NCBI GenBank assembly: GCA_002369155.1
Contig: DFEM01000176.1
Coordinates: forward strand, 1-6,673
DNA from: Lachnospiraceae bacterium UBA3802
GTDB lineage: Bacteria; Bacillota; Clostridia; Lachnospirales; Lachnospiraceae
Direction of reading: 5' to 3'
DNA length: 6,673 bases
In this document: piece after piece, positions 1-6,481 of the stretch
How the letters are laid out: every line of letters starts with the position of its first letter
Numbering within the stretch: the stretch's first letter is position 1
The notes under the pieces: generated by a model
Database searches by the model: none
Told to the model about the DNA's origin: nothing
The model's input: the letters and a program-made list of their open reading frames with translations, nothing else
Position numbers and translations under genes: made by a program

Positions 1-993
1 TCCTGGATGTACGGAAGGGATCAGTATAAAGACTCCATCGATCATGCGGAAAATCTGGCGGATCCTTCTTTGGGACTTAATCTTGACTGCATCAGAAGTA
101 ACATCATTCTGAATACGGATGACGGTTCTCTTCCAATGGTACCGGTTTTCTCAAACACTTACGGAATGCTTGTGAACAACACTCTTTTTGAAAAAGAAGG
201 GTTAAAAGTTCCGACAACATATAAGGAGCTGATTGAAGTATGCAATGCTTTTCGTGAAAAAGGATATGAAAATCCATTAATGGGCTTTACTCAAAAAGAA
301 ACAACGTCAATCTATACGCTTATATCATATCCTTACTTTTGCAAAACCGTGACAGATGATGCAAAAGCTGTTGAAGAACTTAATTCGCTTGAGTCGTCGG
401 CAGGTGAGTATATGAGACCTACGCTCGAGATGATTTCGCAGTTTATGAATGAAAACTGTATGGATATAGCCTCCTGCGATGAGATAGAAAACAACTATGA
501 TGCCGTTATCCTTCGATTTTTTGAAGGTGATGTTCCGATGATGGCATGCTCGGGCGATACTGTTTCCGGAACCAAAAAACGCGAAAGTCGTTCGGACGCA
601 TTTATAGCAAATCCTTTTTCTTATACATTTGCACCCATTCCCATGTTTGATGAAGGAGCAGTTTTCCTAGATATGTCCAATCTTCAGTTTTCAGTCAACA
701 AGGACAGTTCCAATCTGGATATGGCCAATGAATTTATGCGCTTTTTGATTACATCCGGAGAGCTTAGTGAGATGGCTCAAAACAAAGGCCTTATGTCTCC
801 GACAAAGGATTTATCTTTTAACAACATGTACGCAGCATTCGGTGCCGTACCTGAATCCCGCATAGTTTCGCCGGAAGAGATAGGATTGACGGATGACGCT
901 GTTATACAGTTAAGAATGGCAGTTTACGGTGTCGGAAGAGGAGAATTGACAATTGACGAAGCAATAGCCGGCTACGGAAGCTTTGAACAGTAA
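1..993 (+). CDS. ABC transporter extracellular solute-binding protein, 5'-truncated by the window
   Basis: The reading frame is open from the first base, so the start and any lipoprotein signal peptide lie upstream; 330 residues are visible of a family usually 400-450 long. The protein looks like a family 1/8 (sugar-type) solute-binding protein, which would sit outside the membrane and hand a ligand to an ABC permease. Seen in the sequence: a strand-and-helix block VFSNTYGMLVNN (about residues 49-60), followed by the typical 'LFEKEGLKVPTTYKEL' hinge-region pattern, a central helical lobe, and a C-terminal helical segment ending GYGSFEQ. Two tandem TAA codons end it. No permease or ATPase gene is nearby, so the substrate cannot be named; a carbohydrate or oligosaccharide is the family default. 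A GGDEF fragment follows at once in another frame, which raises the possibility that this was the sensor half of a longer fusion protein. The family call is firm; the role (transport or sensing) is open. Confidence 0.85.
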   Translation, partial: SWMYGRDQYKDSIDHAENLADPSLGLNLDCIRSNIILNTDDGSLPMVPVFSNTYGMLVNNTLFEKEGLKVPTTYKELIEVCNAFREKGYENPLMGFTQKETTSIYTLISYPYFCKTVTDDAKAVEELNSLESSAGEYMRPTLEMISQFMNENCMDIASCDEIENNYDAVILRFFEGDVPMMACSGDTVSGTKKRESRSDAFIANPFSYTFAPIPMFDEGAVFLDMSNLQFSVNKDSSNLDMANEFMRFLITSGELSEMAQNKGLMSPTKDLSFNNMYAAFGAVPESRIVSPEEIGLTDDAVIQLRMAVYGVGRGELTIDEAIAGYGSFEQ

Positions 994-998
994 TAATG

Positions 999-1033
999 CA
1001 GACATAAAACTGAAAACAGTGGCTGAATGTCTG
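999..1033 (+). other. Nested stem-loop just after the solute-binding gene stop
   Basis: CAGACAT (999-1005) is the exact reverse complement of ATGTCTG (1027-1033). Inside it ACTG (1009-1012) pairs with CAGT (1017-1020) around an AAAA loop. The structure starts a few bases after the stop codon. No T-run follows, so it is not a standard intrinsic terminator; it might protect the mRNA 3' end, or be chance within the GGDEF remnant. Confidence 0.3.
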
Positions 1034-1108
1034 TCAAAAGGTAAGATCAAAAACAAAAAAGTATACAGAATCGCAGGAGACGAGTTCGCAATTCTTTATC
1101 TTGGAAAA

Positions 1109-1121
1109 AAGGAAGAAGATG
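1109..1121 (+). promoter_or_regulatory. Ribosome binding site that sets the start of the 7TM cyclase
   Basis: AGGA (1110-1113) lies five bases before the ATG at 1119-1121. The alternative in-frame TTG at 1101 has no Shine-Dalgarno sequence before it (upstream bases are TTCGCAATTCTTTATC), so ATG 1119 is preferred. The site is made from the Lys-Lys-Glu-Glu codons of the GGDEF remnant. Confidence 0.65.
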
Positions 1122-2288
1122 TCGGAATATTTTATTTATTATGCATCCTTTAATATCGTTGGCGTGATAATTTTCGGTATCATGCTCGGACATGATTTGC
1201 TTGGTGTCGACAGACAGGAAAAGCAGGTCAGATATGATAATGTTCTTATAGCATTTATGCTGTATTTTATTTCCGATTCAATCTGGGCGGGAGTGGATTC
1301 AGGGCTTTTTCCTGCCAATAAGTTGAGTGTTCTCGGAACCAATTTCCTAAACTTCTTTTTGTCTGCATACATTACATATACGTGGATAAGATATGTTATG
1401 GCGGTGGAAAAGGTTAAAAACAGAGACAGGCTTCTGAACAGATTTTTGATACTGTTGCCCGTACTTCTTTCAATAGTCGTTATGGTGATAACATATGTTA
1501 TTAATCCCAAAATGCTTATTGATGAAAATTTTAAAACAACAGGTTTATTTGATTTCCTCTTTGTTTGTGTACCCTATTTGATTTTGATAGTGGTAATTAT
1601 ATACGAATTAAAAAAGGCTGTCAGGGAAAATGATTCGATAGAAAAGAGAAAACATTTGTATGTCGGTTTCTTCCCGATAATGGTTGTTCTTGGCGGATTG
1701 CTGCAGATATTGCTGATGCCGACACTTCCCGGTTTCTGTTTTTCCTGTACGATTTTCATGCTGATTTTCTTTATACAGTCTCTCGACGATACAGTTTCCA
1801 CCGATCCCTTGACTAAGCTTAACAATCGAGGTCAGCTGAATCGTTATGTTTCGCAGGAGAGCAATTTAAGGATTGAGGGAAAGCAGACCTATATCATCAT
1901 GATGGATATCAATTATTTCAAGCAGATCAACGATACTTACGGCCATTCTGAAGGTGACAGGGCATTGATTATTCTTTCAAATGCTTTGGTTCAGGCAGTA
2001 AGAAGTAAATCTATGCCAATGTTTCTGGCGCGTTACGGTGGGGATGAATTCATCATAATAGCGCATCCTCGCGAAGAAAGTGAAATTGACAATCTGAAAA
2101 ACAGTATACGCGAGATTCTTTCCGACTTATGTCAAAAAGAAAATAAAGATTATGTTATTTCGGTAGGAATAGGTATTGAAAAACTGAGAGAAGAAAATGA
2201 CAGTTTTTCCAAATGCATGCAAAGAGCAGATGCAAAACTCTACGAAGATAAGGAAAGATGCAAGAAAGAACTGAAAGGTTATTCATAG
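1119..2288 (+). CDS. Membrane diguanylate cyclase, 7TM sensor plus GGDEF
   Basis: This 389-residue protein should make c-di-GMP from two GTP at the inner face of the cell membrane. Seven hydrophobic segments are seen at about residues 4-23, 41-58, 68-93, 107-127, 141-163, 178-198 and 204-221; the ligand of this head is unknown. The GGDEF domain starts at TDPLTKLNNRG (about 228-238). It carries the metal and substrate motif MMDINYFKQINDTYGHSEGD (261-280), the active-site loop RYGGDEF (305-311), the strand SVGIGI and the closing ADAKLYEDK (370-378). All catalytic landmarks are intact. The four residues where an RxxD inhibitory site would lie are SMPM, so product feedback through the I-site is not expected. 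ATG 1119 is chosen over TTG 1101 because AGGA lies five bases before it. No promoter of its own was found, so it may be read through from the solute-binding gene. Its 3' end overlaps the convergent cyclase by 10 bp. Confidence 0.88.
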   Translation: MSEYFIYYASFNIVGVIIFGIMLGHDLLGVDRQEKQVRYDNVLIAFMLYFISDSIWAGVDSGLFPANKLSVLGTNFLNFFLSAYITYTWIRYVMAVEKVKNRDRLLNRFLILLPVLLSIVVMVITYVINPKMLIDENFKTTGLFDFLFVCVPYLILIVVIIYELKKAVRENDSIEKRKHLYVGFFPIMVVLGGLLQILLMPTLPGFCFSCTIFMLIFFIQSLDDTVSTDPLTKLNNRGQLNRYVSQESNLRIEGKQTYIIMMDINYFKQINDTYGHSEGDRALIILSNALVQAVRSKSMPMFLARYGGDEFIIIAHPREESEIDNLKNSIREILSDLCQKENKDYVISVGIGIEKLREENDSFSKCMQRADAKLYEDKERCKKELKGYS

Positions 2289-3631
2289 AATGTAAATGTA
2301 TGTTTGCCTCGCATCTTCGATTCATACATTGCCTTGTCGGTTCTTTCAAAGAATTCTGTCGTGTTTTGGGCACTTTTTCCGCTTACGATTCCGGCGCATA
2401 TCGAAATGGCCGGCAATCCGTCATCGGTTTTTTCAAGTTCGGCATTAATTTGATTTATCTTTGATTCGATAAGTTTTCGTTCGATTTCACCCGTATGAGC
2501 AAAGAACACAACGAATTCATCACCGCCGATACGGCAGATACAGTCTTCGCTTCTGAAGACTTTTTTTAATGTTTTGACAACTTTTATTAAAATCTTATCA
2601 CCGGTTTCATGACCGTAGGTGTCATTGATGCTTTTGAAGTTATCGAGATCAAAAAGCATCATATAAGTATTCTCCATATCGATTGTCGAGAGAAGATAAT
2701 CATAGCCGGCACGGTTAAAGGCTCCGGTAAGTTCATCATGAGAAGCTTTGAAGTTAAGTCTCTCAAGGCTTGATTTGTTTTTCTGATAGATTTTGTTGTA
2801 GGCGTTTGCAAGATAACGCAATTCTCTTGAGCCTTTTTCGGAAATAGGTTCGTCTGATTTAATCTGCTCGATGGCCTTAAGAACGGGATTAATTGCCAGG
2901 ATGGATGTGAGCCCCATAATAACGAAGATTAATACTGCCTGGGCGAGAATGGCCACGCGGGTAATACGTATTCCAAGATTCAGTTTATCAAGTTCAGCAG
3001 ATTCGGTGTTTTCTGAAAGTCTATCGATTGACTCAAGGCTGGCTTGCATATTTTTTCTGATTTCATCTTTTTGATCATAATATGAATCACCCAAAACCAG
3101 TTCATTGGCACGCCTGATCTTATCTTCAGCAGAAAGAGTCGCATCTTCTTCACTCAGTTTTATATCCTTAAGAACATCGGGATATTCGGTATATCCTTTG
3201 GCTTCTATAACCAGACGCATGGCATAGTATTCCTGATCCATGAGTTTGACGGAACTGTCCATTGCTTTTTGAAGATCAATGAGGGCTTCTTTTGTGTCAT
3301 CATTCATGGCCATTTTCGAGATGGCTTCTTCACGTCTTTTGGATTCGAAAGCCTCAGTGAAATAATTATCAAGAAAAATGATATCTCCGTTCAAAGTAAA
3401 GCGCTGAACCTGCTCGGTTAAATAATCCGATGCATTCATAAGTTCCTGTGCGGCGCTTTTAAGTTCCGTGTACTGGTCGTAAGCTGCTGTGACACGCGAA
3501 AAAGTCCGGGTCAATCGAAATGTGAAAAAGATGATTGTACCTGAAAATATGAATATTATTAAAGTCATCCAAAGGTGAAGTCTTCTGTGAGATATCCCTT
3601 TTTTACGATCTTTACTCATTTTCTCTACCAT
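2279..3631 (-). CDS. Membrane diguanylate cyclase with extracytoplasmic helical sensor, GGDEF with I-site
   Basis: This 450-residue protein has TM1 at about 20-38 and a largely helical, charged extracytoplasmic region at 39-218 that I cannot assign to a named sensor family. TM2 follows at 224-247, then a HAMP-like linker (248-290) and a C-terminal GGDEF domain. Landmarks are SHDELTGAFNRAGY (297-310), the metal and substrate motif FDLDNFKSINDTYGHETGD (327-345), RIGGDEF (367-373), and the terminal TDKAMYESK. RSED at 360-363 lies five residues before GGDEF, exactly where the RxxD inhibitory site belongs, so product inhibition is likely. The predicted role is c-di-GMP synthesis tuned by an outside signal. 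The start at 3631 is supported by AGGA four bases upstream (3636-3639) and a nearby extended -10 promoter; ATG at 3619 is the alternative start. The last codons overlap the 3' end of the opposing cyclase. Confidence 0.9.
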   Translation of the reverse strand: MVEKMSKDRKKGISHRRLHLWMTLIIFIFSGTIIFFTFRLTRTFSRVTAAYDQYTELKSAAQELMNASDYLTEQVQRFTLNGDIIFLDNYFTEAFESKRREEAISKMAMNDDTKEALIDLQKAMDSSVKLMDQEYYAMRLVIEAKGYTEYPDVLKDIKLSEEDATLSAEDKIRRANELVLGDSYYDQKDEIRKNMQASLESIDRLSENTESAELDKLNLGIRITRVAILAQAVLIFVIMGLTSILAINPVLKAIEQIKSDEPISEKGSRELRYLANAYNKIYQKNKSSLERLNFKASHDELTGAFNRAGYDYLLSTIDMENTYMMLFDLDNFKSINDTYGHETGDKILIKVVKTLKKVFRSEDCICRIGGDEFVVFFAHTGEIERKLIESKINQINAELEKTDDGLPAISICAGIVSGKSAQNTTEFFERTDKAMYESKMRGKHTFTFYE

Positions 3632-3657
3632 AACGTCCTAAAGCATTTACGGTAAGT

Positions 3658-3686
3658 ATTATAGCACTAAATAAAAAAAGTGACAT
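3658..3686 (-). promoter_or_regulatory. Extended -10 promoter for the minus-strand cyclase
   Basis: Read on the minus strand, ATGTCA (3681-3686, 4 of 6 matches to TTGACA) is followed after 17 bases by a perfect TATAAT (3658-3663). TGC comes just before TATAAT, giving an extended -10. Transcription would begin near 3651, leaving a leader of about 20 nt, which is too short for a riboswitch. Confidence 0.7.
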
Positions 3687-3788
3687 TTTGAAATTTAAAA
3701 AAGGTTTTGATTCGTTAATTCGCTAAAACAGGGTGAATAAACCTCTTTATTATTTTTGGACTGAAATATATTTTCCTTTTGGGGTAAA

Positions 3789-3794
3789 TATAAT
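3789..3794 (+). promoter_or_regulatory. Possible -10 element for the pilin gene
   Basis: A perfect TATAAT lies 57 bases before the pilin start in an AT-rich stretch. No convincing -35 sits 16-18 bases upstream (the bases there are ATATAT-like), so the promoter is weak by sequence, activator-dependent, or misidentified. Confidence 0.35.
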
Positions 3795-3836
3795 GAATTA
3801 TAGTTGTTTGAGGGTGCAAACAATACTAATAAGGGT

Positions 3837-3842
3837 AAGGAG
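3837..3842 (+). promoter_or_regulatory. Strong ribosome binding site of the pilin gene
   Basis: AAGGAG lies eight bases before ATG 3851, within a purine-rich run. This is the best Shine-Dalgarno match among the long genes here and suggests high expression, as expected for a structural surface protein. Confidence 0.75.
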
Positions 3843-3850
3843 AGGAAGAT

Positions 3851-4396
3851 ATGAAACAGAATAAGGGGTTTTCACTGGTAGAATTAATTATTGTAATAGC
3901 AATAATGGCTATTTTGGTCGGTATCATAACACCGGTAATGATTAAGTACATTGAAAAGACAAATATTTCCGCGGACACTCAACTTTGCGATTCGATTCAT
4001 GAGGCATTTGTAATAGCGATGTCCAATCCTGATGTCATAACTGATGATGTCAGTCAGGAGATGCTCTTTGGTTCAGGCGGATTACTTGATCCTTCAGCAG
4101 GGGGATCTCGTTTGGACATTTACGGATCAGGAAGTTCGTGGGTAAACAGCGAATTTGCCAAAGAGGTTACGGATATAGTCGGTGTTGATTTGTTTACCAT
4201 GGGTTGCAATCATAAGCAGTACCTTAAATCTAAAGGGGCAAGGGATAACGGTATTATTTGTGTAGTACCCAACAGTACGGGAACCGATTGTGCGGTTTAC
4301 ATTGCATGGAGCAGCCGCAATCCGGACGAAGCAGCAGAGAATTACACGGGTTCATATTCCGGAATTGAGAGTTCCAACGTGATTTTCGTTAAATAA
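3851..4396 (+). CDS. Type IV pilin-like (prepilin/pseudopilin) protein
   Basis: This 181-residue protein begins with the class III signal MKQNKGFSLVEL. Prepilin peptidase would cut after Gly6 and methylate Phe7; Glu at mature position +5 (Glu11) is present, as needed for subunit assembly. The hydrophobic helix runs to about residue 32, with a helix-bending Pro28. The C-terminal globular part is rich in Gly, Ser and Asp and has four cysteines (46, 119, 137, 147), the last two being candidates for a disulfide. The protein would be a pilus or type II-like pseudofilament subunit, held in the membrane before assembly. No ATPase, platform protein or prepilin peptidase gene is in the window, so it must use machinery coded elsewhere. 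It is divergent from the I-site cyclase, and c-di-GMP controls type IV pili in several clostridia. Functional class is secure; whether it is a major or minor pilin is not. Confidence 0.88.
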   Translation: MKQNKGFSLVELIIVIAIMAILVGIITPVMIKYIEKTNISADTQLCDSIHEAFVIAMSNPDVITDDVSQEMLFGSGGLLDPSAGGSRLDIYGSGSSWVNSEFAKEVTDIVGVDLFTMGCNHKQYLKSKGARDNGIICVVPNSTGTDCAVYIAWSSRNPDEAAENYTGSYSGIESSNVIFVK

Positions 4397-4414
4397 AGAG
4401 AATAATTAACTGAA

Positions 4415-4428
4415 AAAGGGAGTCCTTT
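4415..4428 (-). terminator. Weak hairpin between the convergent pilin and zinc-ribbon genes
   Basis: AAAGG (4415-4419) and CCTTT (4424-4428) form a 5-bp stem with a 4-base loop. On the minus strand it is followed by a short T run (the stem plus next bases read CCCTTTTTC), so it could end transcripts of the zinc-ribbon gene, whose stop codon it overlaps. On the plus strand the following sequence, ATAATTTC, is a poor U-tract. The stem is short, so this is tentative. Confidence 0.35.
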
Positions 4429-5701
4429 ATAATTTCTTTAAATCCGTTAATACCCAGTCGTCGGACAATAATTCATATTCGTTGCCGCAACCGGGACAGA
4501 TCTTGTTTTTCATTGCATTGAAACTCTTTCCGCAGGTGGGACACATGATTTTCGTAACGGAAAAGTTAAAGTTAATGGGAATATCGGTTCTTCTTTTGAA
4601 TGTTGCATTTAACACGGGATGCGTAGATTGCACTTTGTTGTCTTTGACGGATAAAACGTCAAAGTAAGCGCTGATTTCTACCGTCACCGTGTTATTTTCT
4701 TCTTTGAAATCCTTAAGTCCGAAAATTCCGGCGTAATTCAAATCAATAATATCTTTCATTTCAGGAGAAAGCGCCTCACCTTTGTAGCAGGGAAGTTCAC
4801 GCTCATCCTTGGCATATACCGCGGTTTTAATTAAGGAAATCGCTTTGTTTTTAAAGTACTCATGCGAAAAATCGGGAGTTATCTTTTTCATCCTGCTCTC
4901 GAAACGCCTTCCGGCTTCTGCGGTTCCCATTCTGCCAAGGTCGACGATGGCACGTGCTATTTTAAACAGCAGATGGAGAAACAAAAAGAGCAAAAAACCG
5001 TATCCGATTCCGGCAAAAGGTCCGAAAAGGAGTTTACTCTTCAAATCGTATGACAAATCAAGATGAATCAGGTTTTGAAAATCGGGATTGAAGATGAAAA
5101 TATATGAAATTATTGTGCAGAAAAATGCACATATCGGCCAGTAAACGGCCAGCTGTTTTTTGGTAATGCCCACTGAATCAAAGAAATAAAAACCGGTCAC
5201 ACTGGGAAAAAGATCATCCATTTTATATTGTGTTCCACAGTAAGGACAGCCGTTTTGAAGTTCTGCAACGGTACCGTCTGCTCCGCAGTTGGGGCATATA
5301 TAAGGCTCATTGTCGGGATGTGACCCTGATATTATATCCGTAACAGTCCCAAAGAATTCATTACGCAAAGTATCTTTGTAGAGCAGTTTTCCGTTTTTGC
5401 TGATAAGTCTCTTGATTTTGAAAAGTCCGAATCCGACGCTGCTCGCATAATGTTCGTCTTTCCAGTCTGCCGTATCGTAGAAGATTTTGTCTTCCGGATT
5501 TCTTCTTGCGATTTCATATTCAACATCAAGTCCTTTTTCTTTGATTCGTTCATTTTGAAGATTCAAAGTAAAACTCAAATCATTATCTGCAAAAGGAATT
5601 GTCTCACCCTTGCTGATGGCTTTTCCGAGAGATGATGTGAATTTCTCAAGTTTTTTCTGATAAGAAGTTCTTATTGGTCTTGCCTGAATATTTCTCCCCA
5701 T
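4427..5701 (-). CDS. Membrane protein with two zinc ribbons and a Tim44-like C-terminal region
   Basis: This 424-residue protein has a basic N-terminal region (1-130) without a signal peptide. Zinc ribbon 1 follows (Cys136, 139, 152, 155; CxxC-x12-CxxC), then two membrane segments at about 183-204 and 224-249. A domain at about 262-380 resembles Tim44/NTF2-like folds (charged RRFESRMKKI start, then 'YFKNKAISLIKTAVYAKD'). Zinc ribbon 2 is near the C-terminus (Cys387, 390, 402, 405; CxxC-x11-CxxC). Two TMs put both ribbons on the same side, presumably the cytoplasm. The family is known to me only as uncharacterised; binding of a membrane partner or of misfolded protein is speculation. AGGGGG (5707-5712) stands five bases before the start. 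It lies 29 bp after the HExxH gene on the same strand with no promoter between them, so they are very likely one operon. Confidence 0.75.
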   Translation of the reverse strand: MGRNIQARPIRTSYQKKLEKFTSSLGKAISKGETIPFADNDLSFTLNLQNERIKEKGLDVEYEIARRNPEDKIFYDTADWKDEHYASSVGFGLFKIKRLISKNGKLLYKDTLRNEFFGTVTDIISGSHPDNEPYICPNCGADGTVAELQNGCPYCGTQYKMDDLFPSVTGFYFFDSVGITKKQLAVYWPICAFFCTIISYIFIFNPDFQNLIHLDLSYDLKSKLLFGPFAGIGYGFLLFLFLHLLFKIARAIVDLGRMGTAEAGRRFESRMKKITPDFSHEYFKNKAISLIKTAVYAKDERELPCYKGEALSPEMKDIIDLNYAGIFGLKDFKEENNTVTVEISAYFDVLSVKDNKVQSTHPVLNATFKRRTDIPINFNFSVTKIMCPTCGKSFNAMKNKICPGCGNEYELLSDDWVLTDLKKL

Positions 5702-5730
5702 TTTTACCCCCTCTTTATATCACAGAGAAA

Positions 5731-6372
5731 CTATTTATCTTCTCTTGCACATTGAATCATCGGACTTTGCTGCAATTCAATTCTGATTTCCGGTACATCA
5801 ACACCGAGCGAAATCAGGTTCTTTCTTGCATTTGTTAGAAAAGCAGCGGAATTCTCTGCGCTGATGTCTGCTGTACAGTTTTCTGTGCTACCTGCTGAAT
5901 TAAGTTTAATGCCGATTTTATTTAAAACATCGTCCAAAGAAGCTTCTGCTTTCAATGCTTCCAACACGCTTCCAAACTGAAAGTAGCCGTAAACCATTAC
6001 ATTATTCATCTGATCTGTTTCCCAGATGCGACTGTAAAAAGATACCAGATCATCACCCTCGGGAACAGGAGAGGGAATCTGATTTAAAATATTCGCGAGA
6101 CGCTTCTTAAGCAACTTAAGACGCTCGTCTTCTCCCATATATCGATAATAGGCTACCGCCAAAGAATTGACATACATCTCTTCATCAACCTTTGACATTT
6201 GGACACCGTATTTTTCTATTATGCAATGTCCCATCTCATGAACGAGGTTGTACCAGTGAAAGTATAAATCAAAATAAAATTGAATGTCTTCTTCACCGAA
6301 AAGCATTCTGTATCCCTGCTTTTCTTCTTCATTTCCGGTTTCATATTTTCCGGACATTATAATGTAGTTCAT
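5731..6372 (-). CDS. Small putative zinc metallopeptidase with HExxH motif
   Basis: This 213-residue protein has HEMGH at 45-49, inside the helix 'HWYNLVHEMGHCIIEKYG'. A second helix follows 16 residues later with EEMYVNSLAVAYY (64-76). HExxH plus a downstream Glu in an 'E..xN..A...' helix is the gluzincin arrangement, as in IrrE/ImmA-type peptidases. His45, His49 and Glu64 or Glu65 would bind zinc, and Glu46 would be the catalytic base. No signal peptide or membrane segment is visible, so it should be cytoplasmic. The C-terminal half is helical with no known domain, and I know of no substrate. ATG 6372 is preceded by AAGGA at a rather long 10-base spacing; the in-frame ATG at 6357 has no ribosome binding site. 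It is the first gene of a likely operon with the zinc-ribbon membrane protein, which suggests a shared role such as quality control or regulated cleavage of a partner. Confidence 0.7.
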   Translation of the reverse strand: MNYIIMSGKYETGNEEEKQGYRMLFGEEDIQFYFDLYFHWYNLVHEMGHCIIEKYGVQMSKVDEEMYVNSLAVAYYRYMGEDERLKLLKKRLANILNQIPSPVPEGDDLVSFYSRIWETDQMNNVMVYGYFQFGSVLEALKAEASLDDVLNKIGIKLNSAGSTENCTADISAENSAAFLTNARKNLISLGVDVPEIRIELQQSPMIQCAREDK

Positions 6373-6408
6373 ATTTTAGAAATCCTTTTCGTAATCTTAT
6401 CTAATAAT

Positions 6409-6414
6409 ATTATA
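6409..6414 (-). promoter_or_regulatory. Extended -10 promoter element for the HExxH/zinc-ribbon operon
   Basis: On the minus strand TGCTATAATA (TATAAT at 6409-6414) forms an extended -10, the same ten bases as at the minus cyclase promoter. The -35 is poor: at 16-18 bp spacing no candidate matches TTGACA at more than three positions. The start of transcription would be near 6402, with a leader of about 30 nt. Confidence 0.55.
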
Positions 6415-6434
6415 GCATTTTGCAGCATTGCCTG

Positions 6435-6481
6435 AACAGAAATTTGACACCGGGGACTGGGTTTATATGTCATTTCCTGTT
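6435..6481. repeat. Imperfect inverted repeat in the intergenic region
   Basis: The left arm AACAGAAATTTGACA (6435-6449) pairs with the right arm TGTCATTTCCTGTT (6468-6481) over 13 base pairs with two small bulges, around an 18-base loop containing GGGGACTGGG. GTCCC (6482-6486), just outside, can pair with GGGAC in the loop. It looks like a REP-like or small mobile-element relic, or an operator between two divergent promoters; copy number cannot be told from one window. Confidence 0.45.

Larger units (their letters stand above)
998..1123 (+). pseudogene. Remnant of a diguanylate cyclase (GGDEF) domain
   Basis: Translated in the frame beginning at 998, this stretch reads ADIKLKTVAECL, then a short lysine-rich linker, then VYRIAGDEFAILYLG and KKEEDV. 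That is the middle of a GGDEF domain: the 'D..LK.VA..L' helix followed by the 'R-[GA]GDEF' active-site hairpin. The upstream half (the 'D.D.FK..ND..GH' metal and nucleotide site) and the whole C-terminal half are absent. There is no start codon or ribosome binding site of its own, and the frame differs from that of the preceding solute-binding gene. The frame closes at 1151-1153 after running into the next gene. It is therefore a dead fragment of about 42 codons. The AGDEF variant is tolerated in active cyclases, so decay came through deletion and not through active-site loss. It may be what is left of an SBP-TM-GGDEF fusion or of a separate cyclase gene. Confidence 0.8.

Noticed and set aside
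7..9. ATG 7 as the true start of the solute-binding protein
   Set aside because: The frame is open to the window edge, there is no signal peptide after it, and the N-terminal lobe of the family is incomplete, so the gene begins upstream.
1101..1118. TTG 1101 as the start of the 7TM cyclase
   Set aside because: There is no Shine-Dalgarno sequence upstream, while ATG 1119 has AGGA at a good distance.
1139..1510. 123-codon minus-strand frame
   Set aside because: It is fully antisense to the membrane region of the 7TM cyclase, with no ribosome site or family resemblance; a shadow frame.
2295..2330. 8-bp perfect inverted repeat AATGTATG...CATACATT as a terminator for the 7TM cyclase
   Set aside because: It has a 20-base loop and no T-run, and it lies in the coding end of the opposite cyclase; probably chance.
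3690..3850. A c-di-GMP riboswitch before the pilin gene
   Set aside because: This was expected from clostridial pilin biology, but the conserved GEMM core (GGGACGCAAAGCC-like block and its tetraloop receptor) is not there; the short 'CAGGGTGAATAAACC' resemblance is not enough.
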